Assembly: GCA_002309015.1 (NCBI GenBank)
Contig: DBWM01000038.1
Span: forward strand, 62,278-126,277
Length of the DNA: 64,000 nucleotides
Reading direction: 5' to 3'
Origin: Myxococcales bacterium UBA1238
GTDB lineage: Bacteria > Myxococcota_A > Bradymonadia > UBA7976 > UBA1532
The notes under the pieces are model-generated. The model saw only the letters and a list, made by a program, of their open reading frames with translations. It had not been told where the DNA came from and made no database searches. The translations under genes and the position numbers were made by a program. Shown here piece after piece: positions 52,653-61,734 of the stretch. Each line of letters begins with the position of its first letter. Position 1 is the stretch's first letter.

Positions 52653-55208
52653 TTACTTGCCGAGCTTCTTCAATTCCTCATCGATGAGCTTCTTGAAGTT
52701 TTCGATGGGTTGCGCGCCCTTGATCTTGCGGCCGTTGATGAAGAACGCGGGGGTGCCGGTGGCGCCGAGATCGCTGGCGGTCGCTTTGTCTGCATTGATT
52801 TGAGCCTTGATGGCTTCGCTCTCAAAGTCTGCCTTGAACTTTTCGACGTTAAGGCCGAGCTCCTGAGCGTATTTATCAAGATCGTCTTTGGTGAGCGCCT
52901 TCTGATTGTTGAACAGCATGTCGTGCATTTCCCAGAACTTGCCCTGTTCCTTGGCGGCGAGAGCGGCCTGGGAGGCGAGGGGAGCATCCTTGTGGAAAGG
53001 CAGCGGGTTATGCTTGAAGACGATGCGGATCTTGTCGCCGTAATCCTGCTCGAGCTGCTTGATCGTAGGCACGACGCGGTTGCAGAAGGGGCATTGGAAG
53101 TCGGAGAATTCGACGATGGTGATGGGCGCCTTCGGGGAACCCCACATCGCGTCCTTATTCTCGTCGATCTTTACGGTGTAGACCTTGTTGGGATCTTCAG
53201 CGGGACGACCAGCCGGAGCGGCCTTCTTTTCGGCGCCGTTCTTGATGATTTCGCTGTAAACGTTTTCGGCCTTGGTGCCCTTGGCGACCATCGCCTTGGC
53301 GGCAGCGAGCTGCTCATCGATCAGCTTGGTGAAGTTCTCGACGGGTTGGGCACCGACGATGTTGCGGCCGTTGATGTAGAAGTTGGGCGTACCGCTGGCA
53401 CCGATCTGGGCAGCGAGATCCTGGTCGGCCTTGATTTGCGCCTTGACCTTGTCGCTGTCCATGTCGGCTTCGAACTTCGCCTTGTCGAGGCCAATTTCGG
53501 CGGCGTAAGCGAGCAGGTTTTCACGACCAAGCGCCTTCTGGTTGGCGAACAGTTTGTCGTGCATTTCCCAGAACTTACCCTGCATACCGGCGGCGAGAGC
53601 GGCCTGGGCGGCGAGGGGCGCGTCCTTGTGGAAGGGCAGCGGGTTCTGCTTGAAGATGACGCGGACGTCGTTGGGGTACTTCTCGGCGATTTGCTTCAAA
53701 GTGGGGACGACGCGGTTGCAGAAGGGGCATTGGAAGTCGGAGAACTCGACGATGGTGACCAATGCGTTGGCCGGGCCCCTGGCGTTCTTGGCTTCGTCGT
53801 CAGAGACAGGAACCTTGTAAGTGGTCTTGTCTTCAGCAGGCTCTGGACGCTGAGGCGCCGCCGCTTTGGTGAGGCCCTTTTCGGTCAGCTTGGCGTACAC
53901 GTCCTTGCGGGCGGTGCCGTTCTTGATCAGATCTTCGGCCTTCTTCACTTCTTCGTCGATCAGCGCCTTGAAGTTTTCAAAGGGCTGAGCGCCGACGAGC
54001 TGACGGCCGTTGATGAAGAAGTTGGGCGTACCGTTGGCACCAAACTGAGAGGCGACCGCCTGATCGGCCTTGATTTGCTCCTTGACCTTGTCGCTGTCCA
54101 TGTCGGATTCGAACTTCGCCTTGTCGAGGCCCAGTTCTTCGGCGTAAGCGAGCAGGTTTTCGCGAGAGAGCGCCTTCTGGTTGGCGAACAGTTTGTCGTG
54201 CATTTCCCAGAACTTACCCTGCATACCGGCGGCGAGAGCGGCCTGGGAGGCGAGGGGGGCGTCCTTGTGGAAGGGCAGCGGGTTGTTGCGGAAATGGACC
54301 TGAACCTTGTCGCCGTAGGTGTCCATCACCTGCTTGACGGTGGGCAAAACGCGGGCGCAGAAGGGGCATTGGAATTCAGAGAATTCGACGATGGTGACGA
54401 GCGGTTCGCTGCCACCCTTGATCGCCACAGATGTCGGATCCAAAGGCATCTTGTAGACGGTCTTGCTCGCATCCTGCTTGGGCGTGGGGGCCTTCTTTTC
54501 TTTGTAGTTGGCCTTGACGCGGAGCTTGTAGACTTCGTTCGCAGCGGTGCCCTTGGCGGTCAGCTTCTGAACTTCGGCGAGCTCTTCGTCGATGACCTTC
54601 TGGAAGTTTTCGAAAGGCTGGGCGCCGGAAACTTCTTTGCCGTTCACCAGGCTGTTGGGGGTGCCCCTGATGCCGAGCTTGTTGGCCAAATCCATATCGG
54701 CCTTGACTTGCGCCTTGACCGCGTCGCTGTTCATGTCGGCTTCAAATTTGGCAACATCGAGGCCGATTTCTGCAGCATATTTCTTGAGATCTTCGACAGA
54801 AAGCGCCTTCTGGTTTGCAAACATCTTGTCGTGCATTTCCCAGAATTTGCCCTGGTTGGCTGCAGCGATAGAGGCCTGAGCGGCGGGCATGGCGTTCTTG
54901 TGGAAGGGCAGAGGGTTCTGCTTGAAGACGACGCGGACTTTGCCGGCATATTTTTCTTCAATCTGCTTCAGCGTGGGGACAACGCGGGAGCAGAAGGGGC
55001 ATTCGAAGTCAGAGAATTCGACGATGGTGACCGGAGCGGTCGCTGCGCCCTTAGTAGTTTTCAGGCTGTTTGCGACGGGAACGAGGTCGCTGTCGTTCTT
55101 AGCGGAAGCAGCGGTCTGAGCGTTGTTACCCGAGTTTTGATTGCAAGCAGAAACAGAAATGGCCAGGGCGACGACAAGCCCAAGTCCTAAACGACCAAAC
55201 TTTTTCAT
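52653..55208 (-). CDS. Lipoprotein with four tandem DsbA-like thioredoxin domains
   Basis: A lipoprotein signal (LVVALAISVSAC) is followed by four copies of a ~210-residue DsbA/DsbG-like unit in 851 residues. Active sites CPFC stand near residues 72, 282, 493 and 706, each in VEFSDFQCPFCNRVVPT- or VEFSEFQCPFCARVLPT-like context. The helical insert FHKDAPLASQAALAA...GKFWEMHDKLF and the cis-Pro loop GTPNFFINGR also repeat. All four sites are intact. The copies are very similar at the DNA level, so the duplications look recent. It is probably a periplasmic oxidase or isomerase suited to the Cys-rich exported proteins here. The AGGAAGG site is well placed. Confidence 0.93.
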   Translation of the reverse strand: MKKFGRLGLGLVVALAISVSACNQNSGNNAQTAASAKNDSDLVPVANSLKTTKGAATAPVTIVEFSDFECPFCSRVVPTLKQIEEKYAGKVRVVFKQNPLPFHKNAMPAAQASIAAANQGKFWEMHDKMFANQKALSVEDLKKYAAEIGLDVAKFEADMNSDAVKAQVKADMDLANKLGIRGTPNSLVNGKEVSGAQPFENFQKVIDEELAEVQKLTAKGTAANEVYKLRVKANYKEKKAPTPKQDASKTVYKMPLDPTSVAIKGGSEPLVTIVEFSEFQCPFCARVLPTVKQVMDTYGDKVQVHFRNNPLPFHKDAPLASQAALAAGMQGKFWEMHDKLFANQKALSRENLLAYAEELGLDKAKFESDMDSDKVKEQIKADQAVASQFGANGTPNFFINGRQLVGAQPFENFKALIDEEVKKAEDLIKNGTARKDVYAKLTEKGLTKAAAPQRPEPAEDKTTYKVPVSDDEAKNARGPANALVTIVEFSDFQCPFCNRVVPTLKQIAEKYPNDVRVIFKQNPLPFHKDAPLAAQAALAAGMQGKFWEMHDKLFANQKALGRENLLAYAAEIGLDKAKFEADMDSDKVKAQIKADQDLAAQIGASGTPNFYINGRNIVGAQPVENFTKLIDEQLAAAKAMVAKGTKAENVYSEIIKNGAEKKAAPAGRPAEDPNKVYTVKIDENKDAMWGSPKAPITIVEFSDFQCPFCNRVVPTIKQLEQDYGDKIRIVFKHNPLPFHKDAPLASQAALAAKEQGKFWEMHDMLFNNQKALTKDDLDKYAQELGLNVEKFKADFESEAIKAQINADKATASDLGATGTPAFFINGRKIKGAQPIENFKKLIDEELKKLGK

Positions 55209-55267
55209 AGGTTCCTTCCTATCCTCGCTCTGCGAGGTGACATGTAAAAGTTAATAAAATCGATAAG

Positions 55268-55762
55268 TTACACTTCAAAAAGCTCATTTCGGGGCGGCGG
55301 AAGAAGAGGTGGATCAGCGCGCTGCAATTTTGAGAGCGCTGATGAACAGGATTCAGGTCCCGGCAAACTGCCGTTTCCTGGAAGTGGCTCCGCCGAAGGC
55401 AAAGTGAGCAATGCATTGAACGTACCGATTTGATTGGAGAAAAACGCTCTATGCTGCATCATCTCAGGATCGCGATCGAGGCAGTAAACATTTTTGACCA
55501 CGATGACCATTCCACCATCGGGCAAAAGATCGCAGCTCACGGATACGCCGCATTCGTCGGTGGGGGGATCGGGATCTTCCGATTCTGCGCGCTCGTTTTC
55601 GTCCCAGGGACAGAGCGCATCAGAAAGATCGAGAGAGATAAAAATATCTGTAGATTCAATGGGTTGAGCTGCTTTCGATTCCGAAAATGCGCTCACACAA
55701 AGCAGCAGCGCACTCAAAAAAATGAGTGAAAAATGCTGCAAAATGTGGGGTAAAACAGCCAA
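55268..55762 (-). CDS. Secreted protein of unknown function
   Basis: The 164-residue frame has a signal-like N-terminus (FLSALLLCVSAFSESKA) and a C-terminal Pro-rich tail with several Cys. No ATG fits. A TTG at 55762 is the longest start, and another TTG at 55741 is possible, so the start is uncertain. No family was recognised. It could be part of the disulfide-rich secretome. Confidence 0.5.
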   Translation of the reverse strand: MAVLPHILQHFSLIFLSALLLCVSAFSESKAAQPIESTDIFISLDLSDALCPWDENERAESEDPDPPTDECGVSVSCDLLPDGGMVIVVKNVYCLDRDPEMMQHRAFFSNQIGTFNALLTLPSAEPLPGNGSLPGPESCSSALSKLQRADPPLLPPPRNELFEV

Positions 55763-55893
55763 CCTTTATCAATCCACCTCAAAAAAAGAAGCGGTTTCCT
55801 ACCACTCCGGCACAAAAGAGTCAACGGGCACAGGGGCGAATGAACAGCGCAAGTGTATTTTTGAAGGACGTCAGGGGCCGGATGGACGGGTGA

Positions 55894-56514
55894 TTATGAA
55901 CTGTTTTCAAGATTTTTACGTAACTCGTTAATAATACTCGAAAATCTTCGACCTATAGTGGATCTGTGGATGCCCATCCGCTTGGCGTAAGCAGCCGCGT
56001 TGTCTCCCTGATTGTTCAAATCGAGGCAGGCTGTGATGAGCTCCAGCTGGTCGGGCTTCAGGCGGGAGAGGGCCGCTTTGAGCCGCTCGATATCCACGCG
56101 ATCACAAAGTTGAGTCTCGGGATCTTCGTCGGCTAACTGGTCGATCATCAAAGCATTTGTTAAAGCTACAATGCTGCGTGTGACCACTTCTGCATCGGGC
56201 AATCGGTCGTTTGAGGGGCGATCGAGCACCATTTCTGCAATCTGTGCATCTCTCAGCGCCCGATATTGTGCCCGCCGCAAGGGGAGCGTTTCGCCCAGGT
56301 GATCGATGATGTAACCGCGCACCGATTTTCGGGCATAAAGTTCAAAATTGACGTGTCTGGCGCGGTCAAATCGTTGTTGCGCTTTATAAACAGCAACCCA
56401 CCCATTCTGGATGAGATCTTCAAGCTCAACATGCCCGGGCGGAAGCAGTCGATACACTCGCCTGGCTTCTTGAATGACCAGCTTGGTGAGTCCGGGATCG
56501 GTAGGATGTTGCAT
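55894..56514 (-). CDS. Sigma-70-family factor, FliA/WhiG-like
   Basis: This 206-residue protein has a region-2 motif VELEDLIQNGWVAVYKAQQRFD, VNFELYARKSVRGYIIDHL and LRRAQYRALRDAQI. A region-4 helix-turn-helix toward the end contains AAAYAKRMGIHRSTIGRRFSS. The pattern fits group-3 sigma factors (FliA, SigF/WhiG). No flagellar gene is nearby. It follows a repeat protein and a PEGA kinase on the same strand, so it may act in a signalling unit. Confidence 0.8.
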   Translation of the reverse strand: MQHPTDPGLTKLVIQEARRVYRLLPPGHVELEDLIQNGWVAVYKAQQRFDRARHVNFELYARKSVRGYIIDHLGETLPLRRAQYRALRDAQIAEMVLDRPSNDRLPDAEVVTRSIVALTNALMIDQLADEDPETQLCDRVDIERLKAALSRLKPDQLELITACLDLNNQGDNAAAYAKRMGIHRSTIGRRFSSIINELRKNLENSS

Positions 56515-56532
56515 GTGCAGTGTGATGCAATG

Positions 56533-56982
56533 TCAATCGAGGCTGATGCCGAGCAAACGCTCAATTCTGGGACGTAACTCTGTGGAATCTTTAATGATTT
56601 TTGAAATACGCAGGGACAGATCCTGACGGCGCTTTTCAGAAAGCGCGGGGTAATAGTTCTGAATCACATCCTGGACTGCTGCCTGAATGGCTTCGTTCGG
56701 TGTCGCGAATTCACCCTGTTGCCATCTCTGGGCTGCGCGCCGATAAAACAGCTCGCTTCCGATCGCTTCCTGAACCGCCTGAACCTGCGAGACTTTTTGC
56801 ACGGGCTCCACCGGCTGAACGGCCTGAGCTTTTTGTACGGGCGAGACGGCTTCAACCTGCGAGATTGCCTGGATGGAGGAGACACGTCGAACGGCGTCGA
56901 TCGGTGCGACCTCGCTTACGGACTCGACGGGAGCTGCAGGCTGCACCGGCCCAAAGTCATCATCGGAGCGTTTTTTGGCCAT
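56533..56982 (-). CDS. Protein with hydrophobic residue every third position
   Basis: Residues ~18-72 of this 149-residue protein are a run of about 18 triplets with Val, Ile or Ala in one fixed position (VSEVAPIDAVRRVSSIQAI and onward). That periodicity suits a beta-helix or a polyproline-like fold. The C-terminal half is helical, with RAAQRWQQGEF and PALSEKRRQDLSLRI. The start lies eight bases after the stop of the kinase gene, so the two are probably coupled. No family recognised. Confidence 0.7.
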   Translation of the reverse strand: MAKKRSDDDFGPVQPAAPVESVSEVAPIDAVRRVSSIQAISQVEAVSPVQKAQAVQPVEPVQKVSQVQAVQEAIGSELFYRRAAQRWQQGEFATPNEAIQAAVQDVIQNYYPALSEKRRQDLSLRISKIIKDSTELRPRIERLLGISLD

Positions 56983-56990
56983 AACTGTGT

Positions 56991-59375
56991 TCAGCGCTTG
57001 ATCGTTTTGGTGAGATCGAGCTTCTTCTTATTCCGTTGATCGTCACCTGGATGGATAAGAATCCTAAATTCATCGTATAATAGCTGCTCTTCATTTCTGA
57101 CAACAATACTATGCCACCCTGTGGGTAACTCATATTTAAAGAGTGGGGTCTCTTTCACCTTTTGTTTATCGATATAAGCCATGCCCGGAGGATTCGTCTT
57201 CAGCGAAAAGAGCCCCATCTCCTGGTTTTCACTCACGTTTTTCGGTTGGGAGGCCGAATTCGTCGTTGATTTCGAGGCGGTTCTGGTCGACCCCGCCGGT
57301 TTAGACGTCGTTCTGGAGGCCGTTTTACCGGTTTGCTGAGACTGCTGAGCAGCCTGGGCTGCGGTGTTTGAGGCTTGAGCCGTTCCTTTGGAGGGTAAAG
57401 CGATCTCAAGATCGATTTTGCGGTCGGTGGTTTGGGGTATCTCACGCGTAACCGTCTGGTAACCAGGCGCGGATGCGACGATTTTTGCTTGTCCGTCGTT
57501 TTTCAGACTGGGCAGCTTCATCCCCATTTCACCTTTGGCAATTTTTGGCAAAACCTGCTGGCGTTCGTCCTGAATCAGTTTTAACTCCGCATGAGCGGGG
57601 TCGGGAAGAATGTTGACTTCGATAAATTCGGGAAGCATGCGAACGACATCGAATGGCTGCTGACCGGGCTGCTGTAAGTTGAGCGAACCCGACCATTCTA
57701 TGTAATTCGCTTTTTTGAGCTTCAGCAGATGCTCGCCCAAAGCAAGGTCGCTGATGTCGATGGGGGTCGAGCCGCGTTCCTGTCCATCAATCAAAATGGT
57801 CGCGCCTTCGGGATCGCTGTTCACATGAACGCTGGCGGTCATCGCTTTGGGCTCCAATCGAATCTCGTGGGGCCGGATCTCTCCGTAAGTCAGTTCCAGG
57901 TTTGCTTCGTAATCCAGATACCCTTCAGCCTTTGCCGTGATTAAATGTTTTCCAGCTTCTAACTGCTCAATTAATAAAGGATTTTCACCCTTTGGCTGAG
58001 GCTGGCCGTCGATGTAAACGATCGCTTGTTCTGGTGTAACGCTGATCCGCAATCCGCTTGCAAGGGGATTGGTGAAAAGCAAATACATGGCAAAACAAAA
58101 CATCGCTGTGACAATCGTAATCGACAGAAGAATGAGTCCGCGATGGCTGTTGGGTTCTTCGGGTTCCTCATACTGGGAGAGAACGTTTGGAGTGTCTTGA
58201 TGCGAATTGGCATCGGGCAATGGCTGCGGAGGAGGTGCAGTGGGCGCTTCGGCTTCTTTCTGCTTACGTTTCCAGATAGCGGTCGAAAGCTCGTCATCAT
58301 CCCAGTTTAATTCAGGATTTTGAACGTGAAAATCCTGTGTCTCCGCGTTGGCCGTGCCGTCATCTTCGGCATCGTGAGCGCGCCTCGCTTCGGGGATATG
58401 CAGCTTCGCGTATTCTTTGAATTCCGCGTTTTTGCGCTGTTCTGCGAGGAACTCTTTTTCAAAGGTTTGGCGAATGTAGCTTCCAAGCTCTTTCCGGCCA
58501 TAAAAATTGCCGGTTTGATATAAAAATCGTTGCAGCGCCTCCCCAAATTCGGACGCATGCTGATAGCGATCCTCGGGATTGCGCTCCAGGCCTTTCATCA
58601 GAATGCGTTCGAGTTCAGGCGGAATATCGCGATTGAGGGTGCTCGGGCGGCGAATATCGACGTTGCGCACCTTCTCGAGGGTCGAAAAATCGCTTTCGCC
58701 CTGAAAGCAGCGTTCCAATGTGAGGAGCTCATAAAAAACCACAGCGAGCGAAAACAAATCGGAACGGCGATCGATGGGTCGACCGCGCACCTGTTCCGGG
58801 CTCATGTAGCCAAATTTACCTTTTAAAATGCCCGCTTGCGTCTTTGCTTCTTTACCTGTGGCTTTCGCAATACCGAAATCGATCAGCTTGGTTTCGCCGT
58901 CATAACTCAAAATGATGTTTTGAGGGGAAATGTCGCGGTGGACCAGGTTGAGCGGCTGGTGATTTTCGTTGTGTTTGTTGTGTGCATATTCGAGCGCCTC
59001 GCACACTTCTTTAATAATGTGACAGCACATGGGAATGCTGAGAAATTCATGGCGCTTGCGCGCTCTGTCCCAGACCACTCTCAGGTCTTTGCCCTGGACA
59101 TATTCCATGGCAATGAACAGGGAGCCGTCCGTATTGCCCAGTTCGTAAATTTGGCTGATGTTGGCGTGGTTGAGCTGTACCGCGATGTTTGCTTCGTCGA
59201 TAAACATCGTGGTGAACTCTTTATCTTCAGCGATGTCGGGCAATACGCGCTTTAAAGCGACGCGGCGTTCAAAGCCTTCAACTCCGTAGGTGACGGCCTT
59301 AAAGACTTCGGCCATACCGCCAACAGCGATGCGCTCGACGAGGTAATATTTGCCAAATTTAACGGGCTCGCGCAC
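56991..59375 (-). CDS. Membrane Ser/Thr protein kinase with PEGA-like repeats
   Basis: The GTG at 59375 is chosen because GAGGATATTCGA precedes it. A longer frame adds 13 residues. The 794-residue protein has a complete kinase domain (~8-275; glycine loop AVGGMAEVFK, catalytic VHRDISPQNI, DFG in LIDFGIA, GKFGYMSPEQVRG). A linker and a membrane helix (~411-432) follow, then PEGA-like domains outside, including DPEGATILIDGQERGSTPI and NPPGMAYIDKQKVKETPL. The last two are split by an Ala/Thr/Ser/Lys-rich linker. It probably senses an envelope signal. Targets are unknown. Confidence 0.9.
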   Translation of the reverse strand: MREPVKFGKYYLVERIAVGGMAEVFKAVTYGVEGFERRVALKRVLPDIAEDKEFTTMFIDEANIAVQLNHANISQIYELGNTDGSLFIAMEYVQGKDLRVVWDRARKRHEFLSIPMCCHIIKEVCEALEYAHNKHNENHQPLNLVHRDISPQNIILSYDGETKLIDFGIAKATGKEAKTQAGILKGKFGYMSPEQVRGRPIDRRSDLFSLAVVFYELLTLERCFQGESDFSTLEKVRNVDIRRPSTLNRDIPPELERILMKGLERNPEDRYQHASEFGEALQRFLYQTGNFYGRKELGSYIRQTFEKEFLAEQRKNAEFKEYAKLHIPEARRAHDAEDDGTANAETQDFHVQNPELNWDDDELSTAIWKRKQKEAEAPTAPPPQPLPDANSHQDTPNVLSQYEEPEEPNSHRGLILLSITIVTAMFCFAMYLLFTNPLASGLRISVTPEQAIVYIDGQPQPKGENPLLIEQLEAGKHLITAKAEGYLDYEANLELTYGEIRPHEIRLEPKAMTASVHVNSDPEGATILIDGQERGSTPIDISDLALGEHLLKLKKANYIEWSGSLNLQQPGQQPFDVVRMLPEFIEVNILPDPAHAELKLIQDERQQVLPKIAKGEMGMKLPSLKNDGQAKIVASAPGYQTVTREIPQTTDRKIDLEIALPSKGTAQASNTAAQAAQQSQQTGKTASRTTSKPAGSTRTASKSTTNSASQPKNVSENQEMGLFSLKTNPPGMAYIDKQKVKETPLFKYELPTGWHSIVVRNEEQLLYDEFRILIHPGDDQRNKKKLDLTKTIKR

Positions 59376-59472
59376 TCGAATATCCTCGCACGGGCAGTGC
59401 GATCGGGGTCGCACTGCTGTTCAAAATGTACATAAACTAAGTCAATATAGCGCGGGAGTCAATGAAGGTGCC

Positions 59473-60930
59473 TTACTGGACCAGCGCCTGAGCGGGTTCT
59501 TGCCGGGCTGCGGCGTTTGCGGGGAAGAAGGCGCCGAGCAGGCAAAACAGGATGGCCATGCCGAGCGCAGCCATCCAGACCCAGGCAGGAAATGCGAAGA
59601 AAGTATCCGGTTTATAAGGGAATTCCGGCAAATGGGTGGCGACGTAATCGACGAGTTTGGAGGCTCCGAATCCGACGCCCGTACCCAACACGCCGCCGAA
59701 GAGCCCGATGACCGAAGCTTCGCCCAAAATGATCGAGCGAACGTCGTGACGACTGGCGCCCAATGCGCGCAATACCCCGATTTCTCTACGCCTTTGGTAG
59801 ATGATCATGAAGAAGAGCTGGCTGATGTTGATGGCCGCGATGGCGACGATCACGAAGCTGACCAGTGCGAAGACGCTCTCGACGGTTTTGATGATGTTGG
59901 CGGCTTTTTCGGCGTTTTCGGTGCTGTCGGCCAGGTCGAAGCCCATGTCGCGCACGGCCTGCACGATTTGAGGCACACTGGTCTGATCTTTTACCTTTAA
60001 GATGAGGCTGTGGTAGAGCTCGGAGGATTCGCTGCCGGAATAGATGCCGTTTAAACGCTTGACGTAGCCGATGGGCATGGTGACGCCGATAGTGATCGCT
60101 TTGTCGGAGAAGCCCACGAGGCGGATGCGGCGGGTGAGCGGTTTGCCGGTGGAGCGACCCAAAAACGATTTGCCGAACGTGATGTTGAGCTGGAAGCCCA
60201 TGATCGCGCGCTCGGTGAGTTTGGGCATCTTGGTGCCCTTGGCGTTCTTGAGCGCGGTGGCCAGGCTGCCGTTGTAGATTTCAAGCAAATGGTGCGAAAC
60301 GAGCACGGGGATCGGGTATTCGCAGGCGGAGGTGTCTTCGGCGCAGTAGCTCAGTCCCGGGCAGTCGGTGAGGCGCGTTTTTTCGGAATATTCGCAAGGC
60401 ATTTTTTGGCATACGCCGTTTTGGCAGGTGCGACCGTCCACGCAATCCGCATCTGCTTTGCAGGTTGCTTCCTGATCAAAGTCCTTAAAATCATTAATGT
60501 TTTGGATTTCATCGGAGACCAGGCTGGGCTCAATGCCGTCCGCGATCAGCTCGGTTGCGATGTCTTTTCCAAAGATTTGTTCGCCGCCATGCCCGCGAGT
60601 GGGGAATGTGAACTTCATCTTGGGGTAAACATCTTTGACGCCGGGCACCTTTTTAAATTCCTGCACGATGTTGTCGTCCAGCTGCCGGCTGCCGAGTCCC
60701 AAAAAGGATTCGTCGTGCGTCAGGCCCGTGTCGAATTTCTTTTGAACCACCTCGACCTGGTCGACCAAAAAGATGCGTCCCAGGACCACGTTTTTGATGC
60801 CCTCGCCGAGTCCCAAAAAGAAAACAAATGTAGAAATACCGACGATGATGCCGATGGAGCTCATCACCAGATTTTTTTTCGAGCGGCGAACGTTCTGCCC
60901 AACCATTCGAATCAGTGACGCGATCTTCAT
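59473..60930 (-). CDS. ABC transporter permease, MacB/FtsX type, with cysteine-rich insert
   Basis: The 485-residue protein has an N-terminal membrane helix, a large periplasmic MacB-type domain and three C-terminal helices. QRRREIGVLRALGASRHDV is the family's cytoplasmic motif. Unusually, residues ~155-205 hold about eight Cys in EGF-like spacing (CKADADCVDGRTCQNGVC ...). Its start overlaps the ATPase stop (ATGA). Such pairs expel peptides or lipoproteins, but the substrate here is unknown. Confidence 0.88.
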   Translation of the reverse strand: MKIASLIRMVGQNVRRSKKNLVMSSIGIIVGISTFVFFLGLGEGIKNVVLGRIFLVDQVEVVQKKFDTGLTHDESFLGLGSRQLDDNIVQEFKKVPGVKDVYPKMKFTFPTRGHGGEQIFGKDIATELIADGIEPSLVSDEIQNINDFKDFDQEATCKADADCVDGRTCQNGVCQKMPCEYSEKTRLTDCPGLSYCAEDTSACEYPIPVLVSHHLLEIYNGSLATALKNAKGTKMPKLTERAIMGFQLNITFGKSFLGRSTGKPLTRRIRLVGFSDKAITIGVTMPIGYVKRLNGIYSGSESSELYHSLILKVKDQTSVPQIVQAVRDMGFDLADSTENAEKAANIIKTVESVFALVSFVIVAIAAINISQLFFMIIYQRRREIGVLRALGASRHDVRSIILGEASVIGLFGGVLGTGVGFGASKLVDYVATHLPEFPYKPDTFFAFPAWVWMAALGMAILFCLLGAFFPANAAARQEPAQALVQ

Positions 60931-61613
60931 GCTTCGGCCCCTTTTTCATCGACCAGATGGCCGTCTTCGATGCGAATGACGCGATGTGCCGCCGCCGAGA
61001 CGCGCGCTTCGTGCGTGATGATGACGATGGTGTAGCCTTCGCGATTTAACTCTTGGAAAATATTGATGATTTGCTGACCCGTCTGGGTGTCGAGGCTGCC
61101 GGTCGGTTCGTCGCAGAGCAGCAATTTGGGCTTAAAGAGCAAGGCCCTTGCGATGGCGACGCGCTGTTTTTGACCGCCCGAGAGGCTGCCCGGAAATGCG
61201 TTCAATTTATGTTCAAGACCCACGGCTTTGAGCGTTTCGATGGCGCGCTGCTTGGGGTTGGCAAAATTGACGGGACCTCGGGCAAAGTTTGCGGGCAAGG
61301 CCACGTTATCGAGTGCTGAGCAGTGATCGAGCAGGCTAAATTGTTGAAAAACAAAGCCTATCTTTCGATTTCGCAGATCCGACAGCGCGCGGTCCGAGAG
61401 TTTTCCCAGATCCTGCCCGTCGATCAGCACCTGACCCGTGTAATCGCGATCGAGGCCACCAATCAGGTTGAGCAACGTGGTTTTTCCTGAACCAGAGGTG
61501 CCCACGATGGCCACAAGATCGCCTTCGTCGATGTGAAGGTTAATGTCGCGCAGGGCGTATTCGCCTTCAGCTGCGGTTTTATAGCGTTTATTGATGTTTT
61601 TGAGCGTGATCAT
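60927..61613 (-). CDS. ABC transporter ATPase, MacB/LolD type
   Basis: The ATG at 61613 (MITLKNINKRY) begins a normal 228-residue ATPase. The longer upstream frame is not needed. It has Walker A GTSGSGKTTLLN, Q-loop FQQFSLLDH, signature LSGGQKQRVAIARAL and Walker B LLLCDEPTGSLD. It is the partner of the following permease and divergent from the beta-barrel gene. Confidence 0.95.
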   Translation of the reverse strand: MITLKNINKRYKTAAEGEYALRDINLHIDEGDLVAIVGTSGSGKTTLLNLIGGLDRDYTGQVLIDGQDLGKLSDRALSDLRNRKIGFVFQQFSLLDHCSALDNVALPANFARGPVNFANPKQRAIETLKAVGLEHKLNAFPGSLSGGQKQRVAIARALLFKPKLLLCDEPTGSLDTQTGQQIINIFQELNREGYTIVIITHEARVSAAAHRVIRIEDGHLVDEKGAEA

Positions 61614-61734
61614 GGCCTGTCTTTTAACGCCTTGTTTGCAAAACTGCAAAGCCGTTGCCGAAACTAAATATAAAGATGAATAAAAGAAGATGTGGTATCG
61701 TTTCGTGCGAGCATTTTGTACAGGAGCTTTATCG

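Noticed and set aside
52710..55190. 826-codon plus-strand frame opposite the four-domain DsbA-like gene
   Set aside because: It is an antisense shadow produced by biased codon use and repeats. The minus strand has a signal peptide, four intact active sites and a terminator.
55894..56514. Flagellar sigma factor fliA
   Set aside because: The sequence fits the FliA/WhiG group, but no flagellar or chemotaxis genes are near, so the symbol is not given.
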